From NCBI GenBank assembly GCA_934047225.1, contig OW203984.1, forward strand, positions 11,123,201 through 11,187,200: a DNA stretch of 64,000 nucleotides, written 5' to 3'. Position numbers and translations under genes: made by a program. The stretch comes from Ypsolopha sequella (taxonomy: Eukaryota > Arthropoda > Insecta > Lepidoptera > Ypsolophidae). Shown here piece by piece: positions 20,461 through 32,463 of this stretch. The notes below the pieces were generated by a model. That model was not told the DNA's origin, searched no databases, and saw only the letters and a program-made list of their open reading frames with translations. Each line of letters opens with the position of its first letter. Within the stretch, counting starts at the first letter, position 1.

Positions 20461-21571
20461 GTTTTCCTTCCCATTTAAATTTAAACAAAGTGTAGGATAA
20501 AATATGTATTAATAGGAAATTGTCTTATGTGATGTATTGGGACCAACGGGGCTATGAAACGTAGGGTGTGAATTTCCGAACACAACCCAAGCCTTGTTGA
20601 AAATAGCTTTGGAATTGTGTATTAACAAAGTAACCCTTTGAACACGTTCCAGGTGTAAAAGAATCACATATCTTGTACAGTTATATTCTTCAGATTTAAA
20701 TGAACATTTTAAATAGAAATTTCTTTTAACGACCGTTCATGTTGAACTTGCTTCGTTTGGAACTACATAGAAACTATAGATTTTCATAAATACTTATGTA
20801 CCAATTTTGTAATAAAGACAGCTTTCCCATTGAGACAGTAATACTGTAGGGAAAACTCAATCGTAGCTATGGAATCTATAAATTAGTAACCTATTTAGCT
20901 CGCGGCTCTAAAGATAGACATCTCTTTTGGGAATGTAACTAGCATAAAAGCAAAGGATTACATTTCTATAAATAATATGAAATAGTAATTTGGTTTTCCA
21001 TAAAATTTTGGAGAAGGAACAATTCTTTAAATGACAAATTCGTATTGTGCCTGAAAAGTTGAGGTACCTTATGGAATGCTGAGTTTATTTGCGCCAGGGC
21101 CGTTCCCAGCCCTATGGTTCAGCAATGCAATACCATCGTAGACATTTATACACTAAACGGGGTAAATGTCCTACACTTCGTCAGGTGTAAATAAATTTAT
21201 CTTCCAGTCAGCTAATTTGAAGAAATAGTAAAATTGGCAGCGGTATAAATCTTTCGCTACATATTGGAGTTATTCTGGATCCAAAATCATGTAAATCTAG
21301 CTGAATACATGTACGAAGTTTGTTTTGAAAAATGAATCAAGACCACTTCAATTTACGTCTTTAGTCAGGCTAAAAATAGGCTTATGACTTATCCAATACG
21401 ATCACGTGGTTACGGTTCTAAAAAGAGATGTCTTCTCATTCAGTTAAAAGTGACTGATCTTCTTTCTAGCAGTTTTAGCTGAGTTACGTATCGGTGTAAG
21501 ATCTCGTATAGTAGGAGCACTTCAGGGTTTCTTGTTGGTTCTTCCCTGTTGGTGTGTAGTTAGGGAACCAT
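20461..21571. other. Non-coding, nothing recognised
   Basis: No open frame of note and no repeat shared with other parts of the window. It may belong to the same element as the arrays on either side. Confidence 0.4.
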
Positions 21572-21865
21572 CACTCGTAGTAGGCTCATTTAAAAATAAA
21601 AATAAAACAATTAAAAGAAACACTCGTAGTAGGCTCATTTAAAAATAAAAATAAAACAATTAAAAGAAACACTCGTAGTAGGCTCATTTAAAAATAAAAA
21701 TAAAACAATTAAAAGAAACACTCGTAGTAGGCTCATTTAAAAATAAAAATAAAACAATTAAAAGAAACACTCATAGTAGGCTCATTTAAAAATAAAAATA
21801 AAACAATTAAAAGAAACACTCGTAGTAGGCTCGTTTAAAATAAAAATAAAACAAATAAAAATATA
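21572..21865 (+). repeat. 49-bp satellite array, about 6 units
   Basis: Units starting CACTCGTAGTAGGCTCATTT lie at 21572, 21621, 21670, 21719, 21768 and 21817, exactly 49 bp apart. The first four are identical as far as I can read. The fifth has one change (CTCATAG), and the last diverges into AT-rich sequence. Such homogeneity implies recent amplification. Confidence 0.9.
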
Positions 21866-23319
21866 AAAAAAACCTAAAAATACAAACCTTTTAAAGATTT
21901 CTCCTGAAGGTTCTAACTGGTGTTTGATCAAAAGACAAGCCACATGAACGTTTATTATACTCGTAATGTCGTACAATATAAATACACGGCGAATTACTTA
22001 AAACTAAGCAGAAATGTAATAATAACAGGTTGACAATGAAATTGAAACCTAAGTAACTAAACAAATAGTGTGATATTTAATGAACTTAAATGTTTGTCAC
22101 CCTAAAAGAGTGGTGCAAGTATTGTTATTGTTCATCTTATAAATATGAAGATCAAATTGTAAATGTAAATATTATTTTGTTAAAATCTCAGTTTCAAATA
22201 AGCTAACTAACAAATAAAAATAAAACAAATAAAAAAAAGTCTTGGGAGTATTCCATATCCAGGGGAAAGTACCTTCATGACATAACTTAAGACTTCATAT
22301 CGAAGCTTCTTGTTACATATATGATTACATGAAATAAAAATTCTATCCTACTCCATACCATAGGAGAGTTATTGGAAAGATCGGCTAAATAAGTCGTCTT
22401 CCATTCTTACAACATTTTATTGACTAAAAGTCGAAGTGATTGACTCTATCGAAAATGATCAGAGTGGATCCTCATTTAAATATTTATAAAATGTGATACA
22501 TGAAGATACTCGACCTTATCCATTCCCGCTTTACTGGTTGTGGTTATAAAAAAAAAAAAACAAATTGCTGTAAAACTTTGCAGAGTCCAATTCCAAACCT
22601 CTACACCAAATTGTGAATTGTCTAGATCTACTCAGTCTTTCCAGATAAAATGATTTTGGATTGACTAAGATAAATAGTTTGACTTGCTTTATACAATTAC
22701 ATTTCTTTCATATTAAATAATAACAGAGAATTTTACGTCACAATTAAATAAATAAAGCGATAACTAAACAAACTCATACAAAATTACTGGGGACAATATT
22801 AATCCATATTTCCACTGAAACTCTTCATAGGATTTTATCGTTATAGTTTTGTTATTAATCTACAATGTAAATGAAGTCTAGTATACAAATACTTATAGAT
22901 CTTAGGTCTTCGAGATTAAAGTGACATGTCATGTTTAGTTAGAATGTTACACAAATAATCTGCAAACAAAGTTTATTTACATAGACAATTTAAGTGCCTT
23001 ACTTTACTCTTAATTGTTTACAACTAGCTCCTTTTGGTTATCCCATTTCCATTTAAAAGTTATGATAACTAATATATCTTCTTATAGATGAACTAGTATT
23101 TAACTTTGTAGGTCAATTATTTTTATTATTTATCATCTACATTTTGATTATGTTATAGGAGGCTTATTTTTATACTCGATCTTACTAAAAGAATTAGGGT
23201 TACGTAGGTGCGGTACACAACGTAGGTGCTCATACCACTAGACGACGATCATGGCCAAAGACAAGACTAACACGTTTCATGCCTCATTAATGCAACTTTT
23301 TATAGCCCAGCGGTTTGTT
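21866..23319. other. AT-rich non-coding stretch
   Basis: No gene is supported. It includes a short echo of the satellite's AAATAAAAATAAAACAA phrase at 22213. It ends where the LINE 3' tail begins. Confidence 0.4.
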
Positions 23320-24037
23320 AATTAATATTTTTTTATTTATTTTTTATTTTATTTTATTTTGAAAAACAAACAGTCTTACAAGAAAATACAAACAGTGAAA
23401 TGATAAGTAGACTTATTATAGACAGATAGTTTTTCCAAAATTATCACACAGTATATCTTTATAAAAATACCGAAACGTTAACAGTTAAAGATTAACAGAC
23501 TTATTAGTTTAATAGACTTATGAACTTAAAAGAACAGAACATTTTCAAGAAGTACGTTATTATGTAACTTGATATTAAACATGAAATAGTAAAGGCACAA
23601 TCGTGAGTCTGTTCACTCGAGTTTTTAGTTGGGTTAACTATGACGGAAGAAACCTAAACATTAAACAGATTATTATAGACAAAAATAGGTTCTCGAAAAC
23701 TATTACATAGTGTGCTATATATCAAATTACGAGACATTAACAATGAAAGCACTTACTGATGAAGTATTATTAACTTAAGAGAACAAAACAATTTCAAGAA
23801 CAAAATTAAAAAATTACCTTATTGTTAAACACGAGATATTAGGGGCACAATGGTGCTACAAAAAGAGGTACATGTTATTTAAATTTATATAAATACTGAC
23901 GCACCAAATGAGACGCACAATAGTAAGTTATTATATTAAGAACGAACTTTTAACAGAAATAGGTATGACTATTTATTTAATTATGATTTGGTTATAACAA
24001 ATACAAGTAACGAAAGAGAAAAGCAGTTAAAGATTAA

Positions 24038-26788
24038 TTACAGGAATATTTCAGTGGTTTTCCTTTTGAACACATTTAAAGACATTGAAAAAGGGTCCAG
24101 ATCACTTAAGGAGTCATTGTACAAACTGCACACTCTGCTGATGAAACTGTTTTTAGAATAATTTGTTCTAGAAAATGGAATTGAAAAAAGATTTTTTGAA
24201 CGGGTCATTAGGTATGGGACTCTAAAAGGGATTTTTTCGAGGAGTGAGGGGGAGTCGATCATACTATTGACAATTTTGTACAGGAAAAGAGCATCATATT
24301 GCTGTCTTCGTCCATGAAGCGAAGGTATATTGTGATATTTACATGAGGATTGGTAGTCAAAATGTTGATGTTGAGTCCGGTAATCTAATGCTTTAACGAA
24401 TTTCTTTTGTAATCTTTCAATACGCTCAATGTGAACATTATACTGAGGGTGCCAGACTACGGAGGCAAATTCAAGAACACTTCTGACGTAAGCAAAGTAT
24501 AGAAGTTTGTAAGTGGATGCCAGTTTAAAAGGTTTACCAAGACGCAGGATTAGTCCAAGCTGCTTATAAGCCTTATTTATAATAAGATCAATGTGTTGAT
24601 TAAACGACAATTTAGAATCTATTAAGATACCAAGATCCTTAACGACATCAACTCTGCATAAAGGAACATTGTTCAAGGTATAGTTATACGTTATTATATT
24701 ACGTTTACGTGTAAAGGTAATAGCATGGCACTTAGTAGGGTTAAGAAAGAGTTGACTTTGTAAGCAATATGTAAATATTTTATCAATATCAGTTTGAAGT
24801 TCCATGCAGTCAGAGGGGCTTTCGACAATTTTAAATATTTTTGTGTCATCTGCGTAAAGCAATGAGATAGATTTATCCATTACGCCACACATATCGTTTA
24901 TGTAAATAGTAAAGAGCAGAGGCCCCAGATGGGATCCCTGAGGGACACCTGAGCTAATTGGCATAAAAGATGACGTGTGACCTTTAATAGTTACTGCTTG
25001 GGATCTGTTACTAATGTAGGACCTAATCCACCTATAAAGATTTCCATGAATTCCCATTAAATTTAACTTCTCTAATAAACAATTGTGATTTATCTTGTCA
25101 AACGCTTTAGCAAAATCTGTATATATAACATCCACTTGTTTGTTTTCATTCATGGCTTTAAGAATAAAATCACTGAAATTTACCAAATTAGTGTCAACAC
25201 TACGTCCCTGAAAGAAACCATGTTGGTTCTGGGTGATGTGCGGTTTAATTACTTGAAATAAGACGTTACATATTATTTTTTCAAATACTTTGGCAAGAAT
25301 ACATAGTTTGGAAATGGGTCGATAGTTTTTTATATCATGCTTATTACCACCTTTAGGTACTGGAGTTACAAACGCAACTTTCCATACTTCTGGAAAAACA
25401 CCTTCAGAAAGAGATTTCTGGAAGATCCATGCTAGCGGTATAGCAAGTTCTTCAGCACAATGAAATAAAAATAAGGGATGAATTCCATCAGGACCCGCAC
25501 CCTTGTTCCTATCGAGATTCTTTAGAAGTATGCTAATAATACCTGAGGTAATTTCTATATCAGATTCAGAAAGATCAATGGGAGTATTGTTACAAATTGG
25601 CTCGCTACTCTTAAATTTAGGGAGGCCATCGCTAGGTTCAAATACAGAGTTAAAGTATTCATTAAACAGATTACATATTTCTGAGGGGTCTGATGAAGAT
25701 TTTTTATCATAATTCATAAGTTGTGGTATATCATTAGATCTTTTTGTATGTTTGATGAAACTCCAAAAATATTTAGGATTACATTGTATTTTTAACTCTG
25801 AATATTCAACAAAGTTAATGAAACACTTTCGCTGCATACGTTTTTCTCTGGCCCGGAGGAGTGAAAACGTTTGGTAATCAAGAGGATTCCCAAATTGCTT
25901 CCACTTCCTATGATACTTAGACTTTTCTTTTTGTAGTTTAATTAAGGGTTTGGAGTACCATGAGGGGTGTTTATTTCTTCCAGAGCAGCATTGATGGGGA
26001 ACATATTTAAGAATTATATTATTTACTATTTCATAAAAGGAGTCCAGGGCATCCTCAACACCATTACTGATAGAAAAAAGGGCACTCCAGTCAACTGACC
26101 GAAGTTCACTCCGAATTAGATCATAGTCGGCTTTGTAAAACTGCTTGACAATTCTTACATTTGCTGAGAGTTCTCGGTAAAGCACTTCGCCAGAGTCAAC
26201 CTGTATGGTTACTGATTTGTGGAAGCTATCTTCACGAGTGAGTGGTGAATCACATTCTCTTACGACGCAGCTAACATTGGCAAAAATTAAATCTAGAAGA
26301 CGGGAAACACTGTTTCTTACTTTATTAAATTGGCTTAAGCCAGTTAATGACATGAAATCACTGATTAAAGTGCTATGAGTTCCACCGTTTGCTTCAATTT
26401 CAATGTTTTCAGTTTCTTGGTATCTGGGTTGGAACCATGTAGCATGGGGCACATTGAAATCACCAATAATAATAAACTTGTCTTCCGGACGTGAAGTTAT
26501 TATTTCTGAGGTATGGTCAAGGAAATTGGTCAACATGGTAGTATGACTATAACCTGTGGGTGGGGGACTGGGAAAATACACACAAGCGAAGTTTAAACAT
26601 GGGCCTGCACTATTATTGGTAGTTGGGATACTGAGCCACAAGTCCTCCGCTGGAGCGGGTGATAGCCATTGAATTCTAATAAAAGCTGAAATCTCTTGCC
26701 GTACTGCAATGATTACACCACCACCGCGTTGTTTTCCTGTCGATATAGTATCACGATCGCGACGATAGACAACATAACATATGTACAA
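24038..26788 (-). CDS. LINE ORF2: partial endonuclease plus reverse transcriptase
   Basis: A continuous frame of 916 codons. Residues 1-200 are the rear of an APE-type endonuclease: GGGVIIAVR at 22-30 and IIIGDFN at 106-112. The N-terminal part with the first catalytic residues is missing. The reverse transcriptase spans about 430-720: KNLDRNKGAGPDG (423-435), NYRPIS (488-493), D558 in TDFAKAFD, SGVPQGS (613-619) and YADD at 645-648. A C-terminal region (to 916) ends VFKRKTTEIFL, as in Jockey/CR1-like LINEs. It makes cDNA from the element's own RNA at the target site. The printed first codon is TTG; an in-frame TGA lies three codons upstream, so there is no true start and the gene is 5'-damaged. 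The lack of any other stop suggests recent insertion. The clade is uncertain. Confidence 0.88.
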   Translation of the reverse strand: MYICYVVYRRDRDTISTGKQRGGGVIIAVRQEISAFIRIQWLSPAPAEDLWLSIPTTNNSAGPCLNFACVYFPSPPPTGYSHTTMLTNFLDHTSEIITSRPEDKFIIIGDFNVPHATWFQPRYQETENIEIEANGGTHSTLISDFMSLTGLSQFNKVRNSVSRLLDLIFANVSCVVRECDSPLTREDSFHKSVTIQVDSGEVLYRELSANVRIVKQFYKADYDLIRSELRSVDWSALFSISNGVEDALDSFYEIVNNIILKYVPHQCCSGRNKHPSWYSKPLIKLQKEKSKYHRKWKQFGNPLDYQTFSLLRAREKRMQRKCFINFVEYSELKIQCNPKYFWSFIKHTKRSNDIPQLMNYDKKSSSDPSEICNLFNEYFNSVFEPSDGLPKFKSSEPICNNTPIDLSESDIEITSGIISILLKNLDRNKGAGPDGIHPLFLFHCAEELAIPLAWIFQKSLSEGVFPEVWKVAFVTPVPKGGNKHDIKNYRPISKLCILAKVFEKIICNVLFQVIKPHITQNQHGFFQGRSVDTNLVNFSDFILKAMNENKQVDVIYTDFAKAFDKINHNCLLEKLNLMGIHGNLYRWIRSYISNRSQAVTIKGHTSSFMPISSGVPQGSHLGPLLFTIYINDMCGVMDKSISLLYADDTKIFKIVESPSDCMELQTDIDKIFTYCLQSQLFLNPTKCHAITFTRKRNIITYNYTLNNVPLCRVDVVKDLGILIDSKLSFNQHIDLIINKAYKQLGLILRLGKPFKLASTYKLLYFAYVRSVLEFASVVWHPQYNVHIERIERLQKKFVKALDYRTQHQHFDYQSSCKYHNIPSLHGRRQQYDALFLYKIVNSMIDSPSLLEKIPFRVPYLMTRSKNLFSIPFSRTNYSKNSFISRVCSLYNDSLSDLDPFSMSLNVFKRKTTEIFL

Positions 26789-26832
26789 TTCATATCAATC
26801 CTTTTATTGATTTTCTTCTTGTCGGTACTCAT
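26714..26832 (-). pseudogene. Start of a putative LINE ORF1, fused out of frame to ORF2
   Basis: An ATG at 26832 opens MSTDKKKINKRID, a basic start like that of a LINE ORF1 protein. After about 14 codons the frame runs into ORF2 sequence in a different frame and stops about 39 codons in. An internal deletion that removed ORF1 and the front of the endonuclease explains this. The identity of the ORF1 start is inferred from position only. Confidence 0.4.
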
Positions 26833-26920
26833 CTCGGATCTGAGCTTGCTCCAAAAAGAAACCCGTGAATTTCGTATTTTCAGAGCGTCCAAAGTCGCCG
26901 CTGAAAGCTAGCGCTGAAGC

Positions 26921-27145
26921 GCTGCAACTGCTAGACAGTGGTTAACAAAAATGACGCCGCAATACTTCACAGATTTAAGTTCTTAATTCACGAAGACTGA
27001 GCACTTCTATTGAAATATTCAAGCGCGCAATGAACGATATATACGTAATTCACCAGTAATTAGCGATTTGGCGTAGTAAATTCACAAAACTAAATTAATT
27101 AAAATCGGCACGGCACAAAATATTTGTTGACGTTTCGGCGGTGAA
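26921..27145. other. Non-coding flank of the LINE
   Basis: Nothing recognised. Confidence 0.35.
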
Positions 27146-27316
27146 TATGAATATTTAGATAGGTCATAAATTCATAACTATAGATAGAGAAGTTCAGTAT
27201 GATAAGTAGTAAGTTAGGTTAGTCAGAATGTTAGTATGAATATTTAGATAGGTCATAAATTCATAACTATAGATAGAGAAGTTCAGTATGATAAGTAGTA
27301 AGTTAGGTTAGTCAGA
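27146..27316 (+). repeat. 89-bp direct tandem duplication
   Basis: TATGAATATTTAGATAGGTC at 27146 recurs at 27235, and the following sequence matches base for base to AGTTAGGTTAGTCAGA. It is followed at 27317-27490 by a degenerate TAGGTAG/AGTTAG-type low-complexity tract. Confidence 0.85.
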
Positions 27317-27490
27317 GCATAGGTTTATAGGTAATTAAACAGCTAGGTAGGTATAGACAGCTAGGCATATAGTTAGAGCTAGCTAGGTATAGAGATAGGT
27401 AGTCAGACAGCTTGAGTTAGGTAGATAGCCAGTTAGGGATAGCTAAAGATAGAGGTAGTTAGATAGCAGTATAGATAAGTTAGGAAGGGT
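27317..27490 (+). repeat. Degenerate TAGGTA/GATAG simple-sequence tract
   Basis: Loose repetition of CAGCTAGGTAGGTATAG and related words, continuous with the 89-bp duplication and probably its diverged origin. Confidence 0.6.
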
Positions 27491-28920
27491 GGGTTCCTTT
27501 TCATATGGAAACTATGATATTATGCTATTATGCCTTGTGCTTTAACAAGGTTGATCAGTGTGCTCAGCTCGCAGTTTTAGTTTTTTTTGCCTGTTTAACA
27601 GACACACTTAGCAGATTTATTTGCTCACGGTAAATTTTCAATGGCACCTCTAAAATGGACGTGTATTCACGTTGGTAAACCTGGGGCTGGCACAGGGATT
27701 GCTACGTCTGCATCCATTATTAAAATCTTATTAGACCGCGTCAGGTTTCGCGCGACACACAAGGAAACCTTAAAAGCCTCTCTTTTACTAACAAAATACG
27801 AGTATTTCGGCAAGGACAGAACTTTGCTATGAATTTTACCAAATCTTTACTTTGAGTGGTAAATACAACATGTGGCTTTTCCCAACGCTAACGACCTTGA
27901 ACTGAGTAACTTTGTAACCATTTTATTCGGTAACTATAGCATTTATTAATAGATGATAAATATATAGTAATCTACATGATACAAATAGTGATGTGGTTTT
28001 TCCTGAATTTTATTTTGATATACAGAAGTGAAGCATTTAAATTCTAAGTTTACGTTTATTTCTTGATTTTTTATCCACTTGTAAAAACAGTATAAAAATA
28101 ATAAATTTCTAGGCAAAATAATATAAAATTTAAGTTCTTGGAAATTCATTATTTTACGTAAAATTTATTTAAAACAAACTACTTTTGCACGTTGTAGAGC
28201 GAGCTGATAAGAACTTTATTTTAATGTGGTTTTGTTCGAAATTTCAACCACCACGAATCGAGTTGCTAATTTTGCCGACGACCTACCCTAAGCAATACTC
28301 TGATAATAAGTAGGATCTTTCATTTCCTTGTAAGTTTTAGTCGCAATGGCGTATTTCAAACATCTGCCCCCTAAACAAATGTGGGAAGACGAGCGAAGCA
28401 ATTATCTATTTTATTTAAAAAAAAAATATGAAGTCAATCCCGTAACCGCGAAAGGCACATTTTACAACCAAAAAATATGGTTTAAATATGTTTTTTAGAC
28501 AAAACGTTCCCTTTTTTTTAAACGAATCCTGGAAAGTCTGGCGTTGTTCATGTTCTAGGCTCAGTCTCAGCAGTTTTGTGGGTATTTGTCATCAATTTAT
28601 CAATTCAAACAATCTCCTGTTTCTTGATGCCGTAGAAGACATCTTATCTCATTATATAGGCAGCGAATGAAGCACGCTTCTGTAAGTTACCTTTTGCGAA
28701 ACTTTCATAACATTACACTGCTGTTCACACTAACTATATTGCATTTACAAGTACTTAGTACAGCGACGCAAAGTTCCTGCTTCAAAACGGGCAAAAGATA
28801 TAACACGAGCGGACGCGCGATATACGGCTTCCTTGGAAAGTTGTATTTTAGTATCACAAGATCCCGAGGGAAATAACTTTTGATGTGCACTCATCATTTA
28901 GTATTCCCTTGTTATAAAGC
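27491..28920. other. Non-coding, nothing recognised
   Basis: Several open frames of about 60-70 codons exist but none has a recognisable domain or splice context. Confidence 0.35.
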
Positions 28921-29318
28921 GATAATAGTAGTTTATGCTACAAGGGCGCAAAGGAATAAATTACGAGGACGATTTAAAACACGAGCGTAGCGAGTGTTTT
29001 AAACGTAACCGAGTAATTTTTTGCTCTTACGCCCGTGTATCATACTACGTTTTTCAACGCATAGTGTGAGGAAATAAAACAAATATAATTTTGTGAACTT
29101 TATATTGTAATTGGCTCAAAAGGACTGTATCCAGAGCCGTTAAACAGTGGGGAAAAAAGTATGACATTTATGGTACACAGGAAAGGCTGCAGGTTAGCAA
29201 ACCATTGCAAATAAATAAAATAAAAAAAAAATAATAAAGCCCTAGGGCAAAATAATCGACTTTCTGTTCGGTTTTGATGCATAAAAATTGGGCCTTTACG
29301 AGCACATGCATTGAAAAG
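28921..29318 (+). repeat. Family F repeat, copy 1
   Basis: It starts AATAGTAGTTTATGCTACAA and contains ACACGAGCGTAGCGAGTGTT, GCCCGTGTATCATACTACGT, CTGTATCCAGAGCCGTTA and GCCCTAGGGCAAAATAATCG. It aligns end to end with 42876-43270. The first 130 bp form an imperfect inverted repeat. Confidence 0.8.
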
Positions 29319-30284
29319 TCGTTTAAACTTTGATTCTAAGACAAGAGAAACCAGATATTATGCATTGGTTGTATGTGAAACAACAAATGGCTGGGTGAAT
29401 TATGGCTGGTAATTGTTATTGAAATAACAATTAGCTGTATTATTAAAAATACGTATGACGTATTTCGGGAAAAGTTCTACTAACCCACTTTTTGCTATCA
29501 TCCCAATCGTAATTAAGTATGAAGGGTTAGTTAGCGGACTTTTCTTATATAGTACATAATAAGGCATAAGATTAATTCATATACGAGGTTGTTCCGGAAC
29601 AAAAACTGAAATGTCCCTCAAACTTTCTGCGGGAAAGAGTTGAATAATGTTTAATACTCTCAACTCAACAGTTTGTTTTTCAGACACAACAAAACCAGTC
29701 GGGTACCAGCCATCTCTGCTCACGTCAAAACTTTAGGCGCCTTTCATGACGTCACAGCTTTTGCCAGAGGACATCCTATGTCAAACACAGAGAAGTACGC
29801 CTTTCGTGTCTCTAAGTTTTACGTTACTTAAATTAACAATAACATTTCCCGGGATTGGTTTTAGAATTTAGTTAGATTCGCTCTAAACATTTCTATCTAC
29901 TTGGGAACGTGAAGCGCAAAGGATTCTCTCACTCAGGCACAAATATCGACTGAAACTAAAGGCTTCAGTGCTCAGTGATTCTGTCGGGTAACGTGCAGGT
30001 AATCCTATCTGACTGCTTCTGTGTATGTAATTTAAAAACAAAACAAAGCATTATTTTATTATGTTTTGAATAAATATTCACAAATGAGACACATATGATA
30101 ATATAAATGATAAGGTGTTACAGCAGTGGATCTACCATGATTTTTGCACACAATATACGTTAGCGAATGCGTAAAATAATTTGTATTAGAAAGTGTGATT
30201 CCTTTCGTAAACCGCTAGGGGCGCTGAGCAATTTCTCATATAAAGATTTTATGCAAACGTTAACGTGTATCGAGTATAAAACTC
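29319..30284. other. Non-coding, nothing recognised
   Basis: No shared repeat or supported gene. Confidence 0.35.
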
Positions 30285-30655
30285 GTGGTAGACCACCTGA
30301 TGCCAAGCTCGACTGTAAAGGTACCATCATCTTATTCGCAAACCCCCCAAAGTTATTCGGGGAGAGTAAGAGGACAGCCGTCAGGCACAACCAGGTGGTC
30401 CACCATGTCTGGGACCGATTGATGGCGCTATAATATCCATCTCCAGTTGTTGGCCTTTTTATAAAACAGGACAGACTGGTGAAGGGCAGCGGCGTCACTG
30501 GTGCGAGGGTTTCGGCACCGCGCTCACCAACTCGCCTGCCCAGCGTGAGTGAGTATGGGCATTTCAGGAGGACCGCCAACAGTGGCGAAATCTTGGAAGG
30601 GCCTATGTCCAGCATTGGACGAAAACAGGCTGATGGATGGATGGACATTATAATA
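30285..30655 (+). repeat. Family A repeat (GATG tail), diverged copy
   Basis: It runs from TGGTAGACCACCTGATGCCA through GGGGAGAGTAAGAGGACAGC, GGTCCACCATGTCTGGGACC and GGGCAGCGGCGTCACTGGTG to a GGCTGATGGATGGATGG tail. It is opposite in orientation to the copies at 4320, 8711 and 44731. The 162-codon and 80-90-codon open frames across it are features of the repeat. Confidence 0.8.
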
Positions 30656-31856
30656 TGTGTTTCATTTGCGCATATTTATCAAAAAAAATTTGTTGAAAAA
30701 CATATATTTATTCCAGTGTAACTTTAAGAAAATACAAACAAGAAAATATTTAGCGACTCATTTTGCATATTCTTTTTGTGTATGTCAGTTGAAAAATATA
30801 AGGACGGGTTATGAAAAATGTGGCTCATCGGAAAAAGAACAATTATCGGTCCCGTACACGTAAACGTGATCTGTTTGAAAGTACGTCACCACACACAAAT
30901 TTACAAAATGTTTCGCTATGGCACTAACGAAGATTTTCTGAATATTTCACGATATCGTAAGTTAATTCTTCACTACGTTCAAGAGTTCGCGCCACCACTG
31001 AAGTCCTTAGAAACAATCTTTATTGACTGTAGAATACGAAGCAAAATGCCTTAATCCTAGGGCTGCGTTCATAAAAAACTTGACAATGGAATCATTTGTT
31101 TTGATCCCCGACTAAACATACTAGCGGAATTCAGTGGTGGCGCAGACTGTACGTACATGCCTTTCAGCTAAATCGGCCTAGCCATTCTTGAGTTTTCCCG
31201 GAGCTAGACAGACAGACACATAGCATTCGAGACACATAGCATTCGAGACTTGCGTACTATAATGTCCTTTAAGAAAAAGCTGAAAGAACATTACCTCTCG
31301 CTGTCTTAATAGGTAAATATAATATTATATATATCAATATTTATGTATTCTATAATAAAATATTTTTTTTTTTTGTATTTGTATTTTATAGTGTGTATTT
31401 ATAGTAAGTATTTGAATACTATATTATTGCTATTTTTATGTTATATATATTTATATTTTAATTTGCATCAATCTCCTTGTGCACTTGTATGATTACTCGT
31501 TTAAATTATTTTTTTTTTGTTTGTTAATTCCTGTTGGTTTTGCTGGAAGAAATCTCTTCTTAGAGATAAGCACGCCAATGTGCACATTGTTCAAATATAA
31601 TGTATCCATGTTTCTGTATATGTGTGTACAATAAAGAATAAAGAATGAATAAAGAATGAACAGACAGACACCACAGAAGTAGCTTCCTTTTTTTAACTGT
31701 ACCCTAACAGCCCAAGAGCCCACTGTAAAATTCTGCACCTACCTGTTTTTTTATCGATATGTGATTTAAATGAAAGAGTAGTCATGCAAAATCTTGGCAC
31801 AAGTACCTTAAGACTCCATTCATTTCATGAAGCACGCAAATCAAGACTTAAAATCA
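30656..31856. other. Non-coding; AT-rich simple sequence
   Basis: It includes a TAT-rich tract at 31310-31460 and a short GAATAAAGAATGAATAAAGA run at 31634. No gene is supported. Confidence 0.4.
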
Positions 31857-32030
31857 TTACAATAAGGGTTACGAGTGGGAACTAGACGAGCAATATAACT
31901 TTAATTAAATATATTGTAACACATTCATTTTAATGAATTTCAACGAATTAAACCTCACTGTCTATAAAATTAATGAATTGCAATATATTTAATTAAGTTC
32001 CTAGTTCCCACTTGTAACCCTTATTGCAAC
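31857..32030. mobile_element. Palindromic MITE, 174 bp
   Basis: Left arm TTACAATAAGGGTTACGAGT with GGGAACTAG is mirrored on the right by CTAGTTCCCACTTGTAACCC and TTATTGCAA. Inner AATATATT blocks also pair. It directly abuts a family B copy. Confidence 0.75.
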
Positions 32031-32033
32031 GTC

Positions 32034-32460
32034 TTAGGGCGATATGTAAAAGTTTTAGCGTCCCTGTTATTCCATATGCGAAAAAACCATCAGTGCGAGA
32101 GGAACGGATTCGAGAAAAAGTAACAAAAAGTTGTTCTTTTATTAATATAAAATGTACTAAATTTGCAATCAAAATTTCGTTTAAGCCGGTCCTAGATACT
32201 GTGCAGAACCCATCCAATTAAATATAATTGCAGTCCATATGCCATTCCAAATTGTCAAACCAGGAGAATTGGTGTCGAAAAAGACCTCATTTCAATAAAT
32301 ATTTGTATCGAGCCGAATTGATCCAATCGCGTTTCTGTTTAAACAGGTCCCTAGAAAAAGATTCCAAAAAATAATTTACTATTTTGTCACAATAATACAT
32401 TATTTACTGAAGTGGATATGTACGTATAAATGTGTCGATATTTTATCCGTAGCGCCTTAA
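32034..32460 (-). mobile_element. Family B element, complete and uninterrupted copy
   Basis: It ends CCGTAGCGCCTTAA on the right and starts TTAGGGCGATATG on the left. It is the reverse of 46455-47112 but lacks the nested insertion, and so shows the empty site (CCGGTCCTAGATACTGTGC). It contains the landmark TCGAAAAAGACCTCATTTC. Confidence 0.7.
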
Positions 32461-32463
32461 CGG

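Larger units (their letters stand above)
23320..26920 (-). mobile_element. Jockey/CR1-like LINE, internally deleted
   Basis: The - strand carries, 5' to 3', a short leader, a putative ORF1 start (26832), ORF2 (to 24038), a 3' UTR of about 700 bp, and an A-rich tail read as T-rich sequence at 23322-23360. The order and A-rich tail are standard for non-LTR retrotransposons. The 5' boundary is approximate and I could not see a target-site duplication. Confidence 0.8.

Noticed and set aside
21572..21865. CRISPR-like regular repeats
   Set aside because: Units are directly adjacent with no unique spacers, and the genome is eukaryotic; it is a satellite.
30160..30648. 162-codon - strand open frame
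   Set aside because: It covers the family A repeat, whose other copies break the frame; probably a by-product of its GC-rich body.
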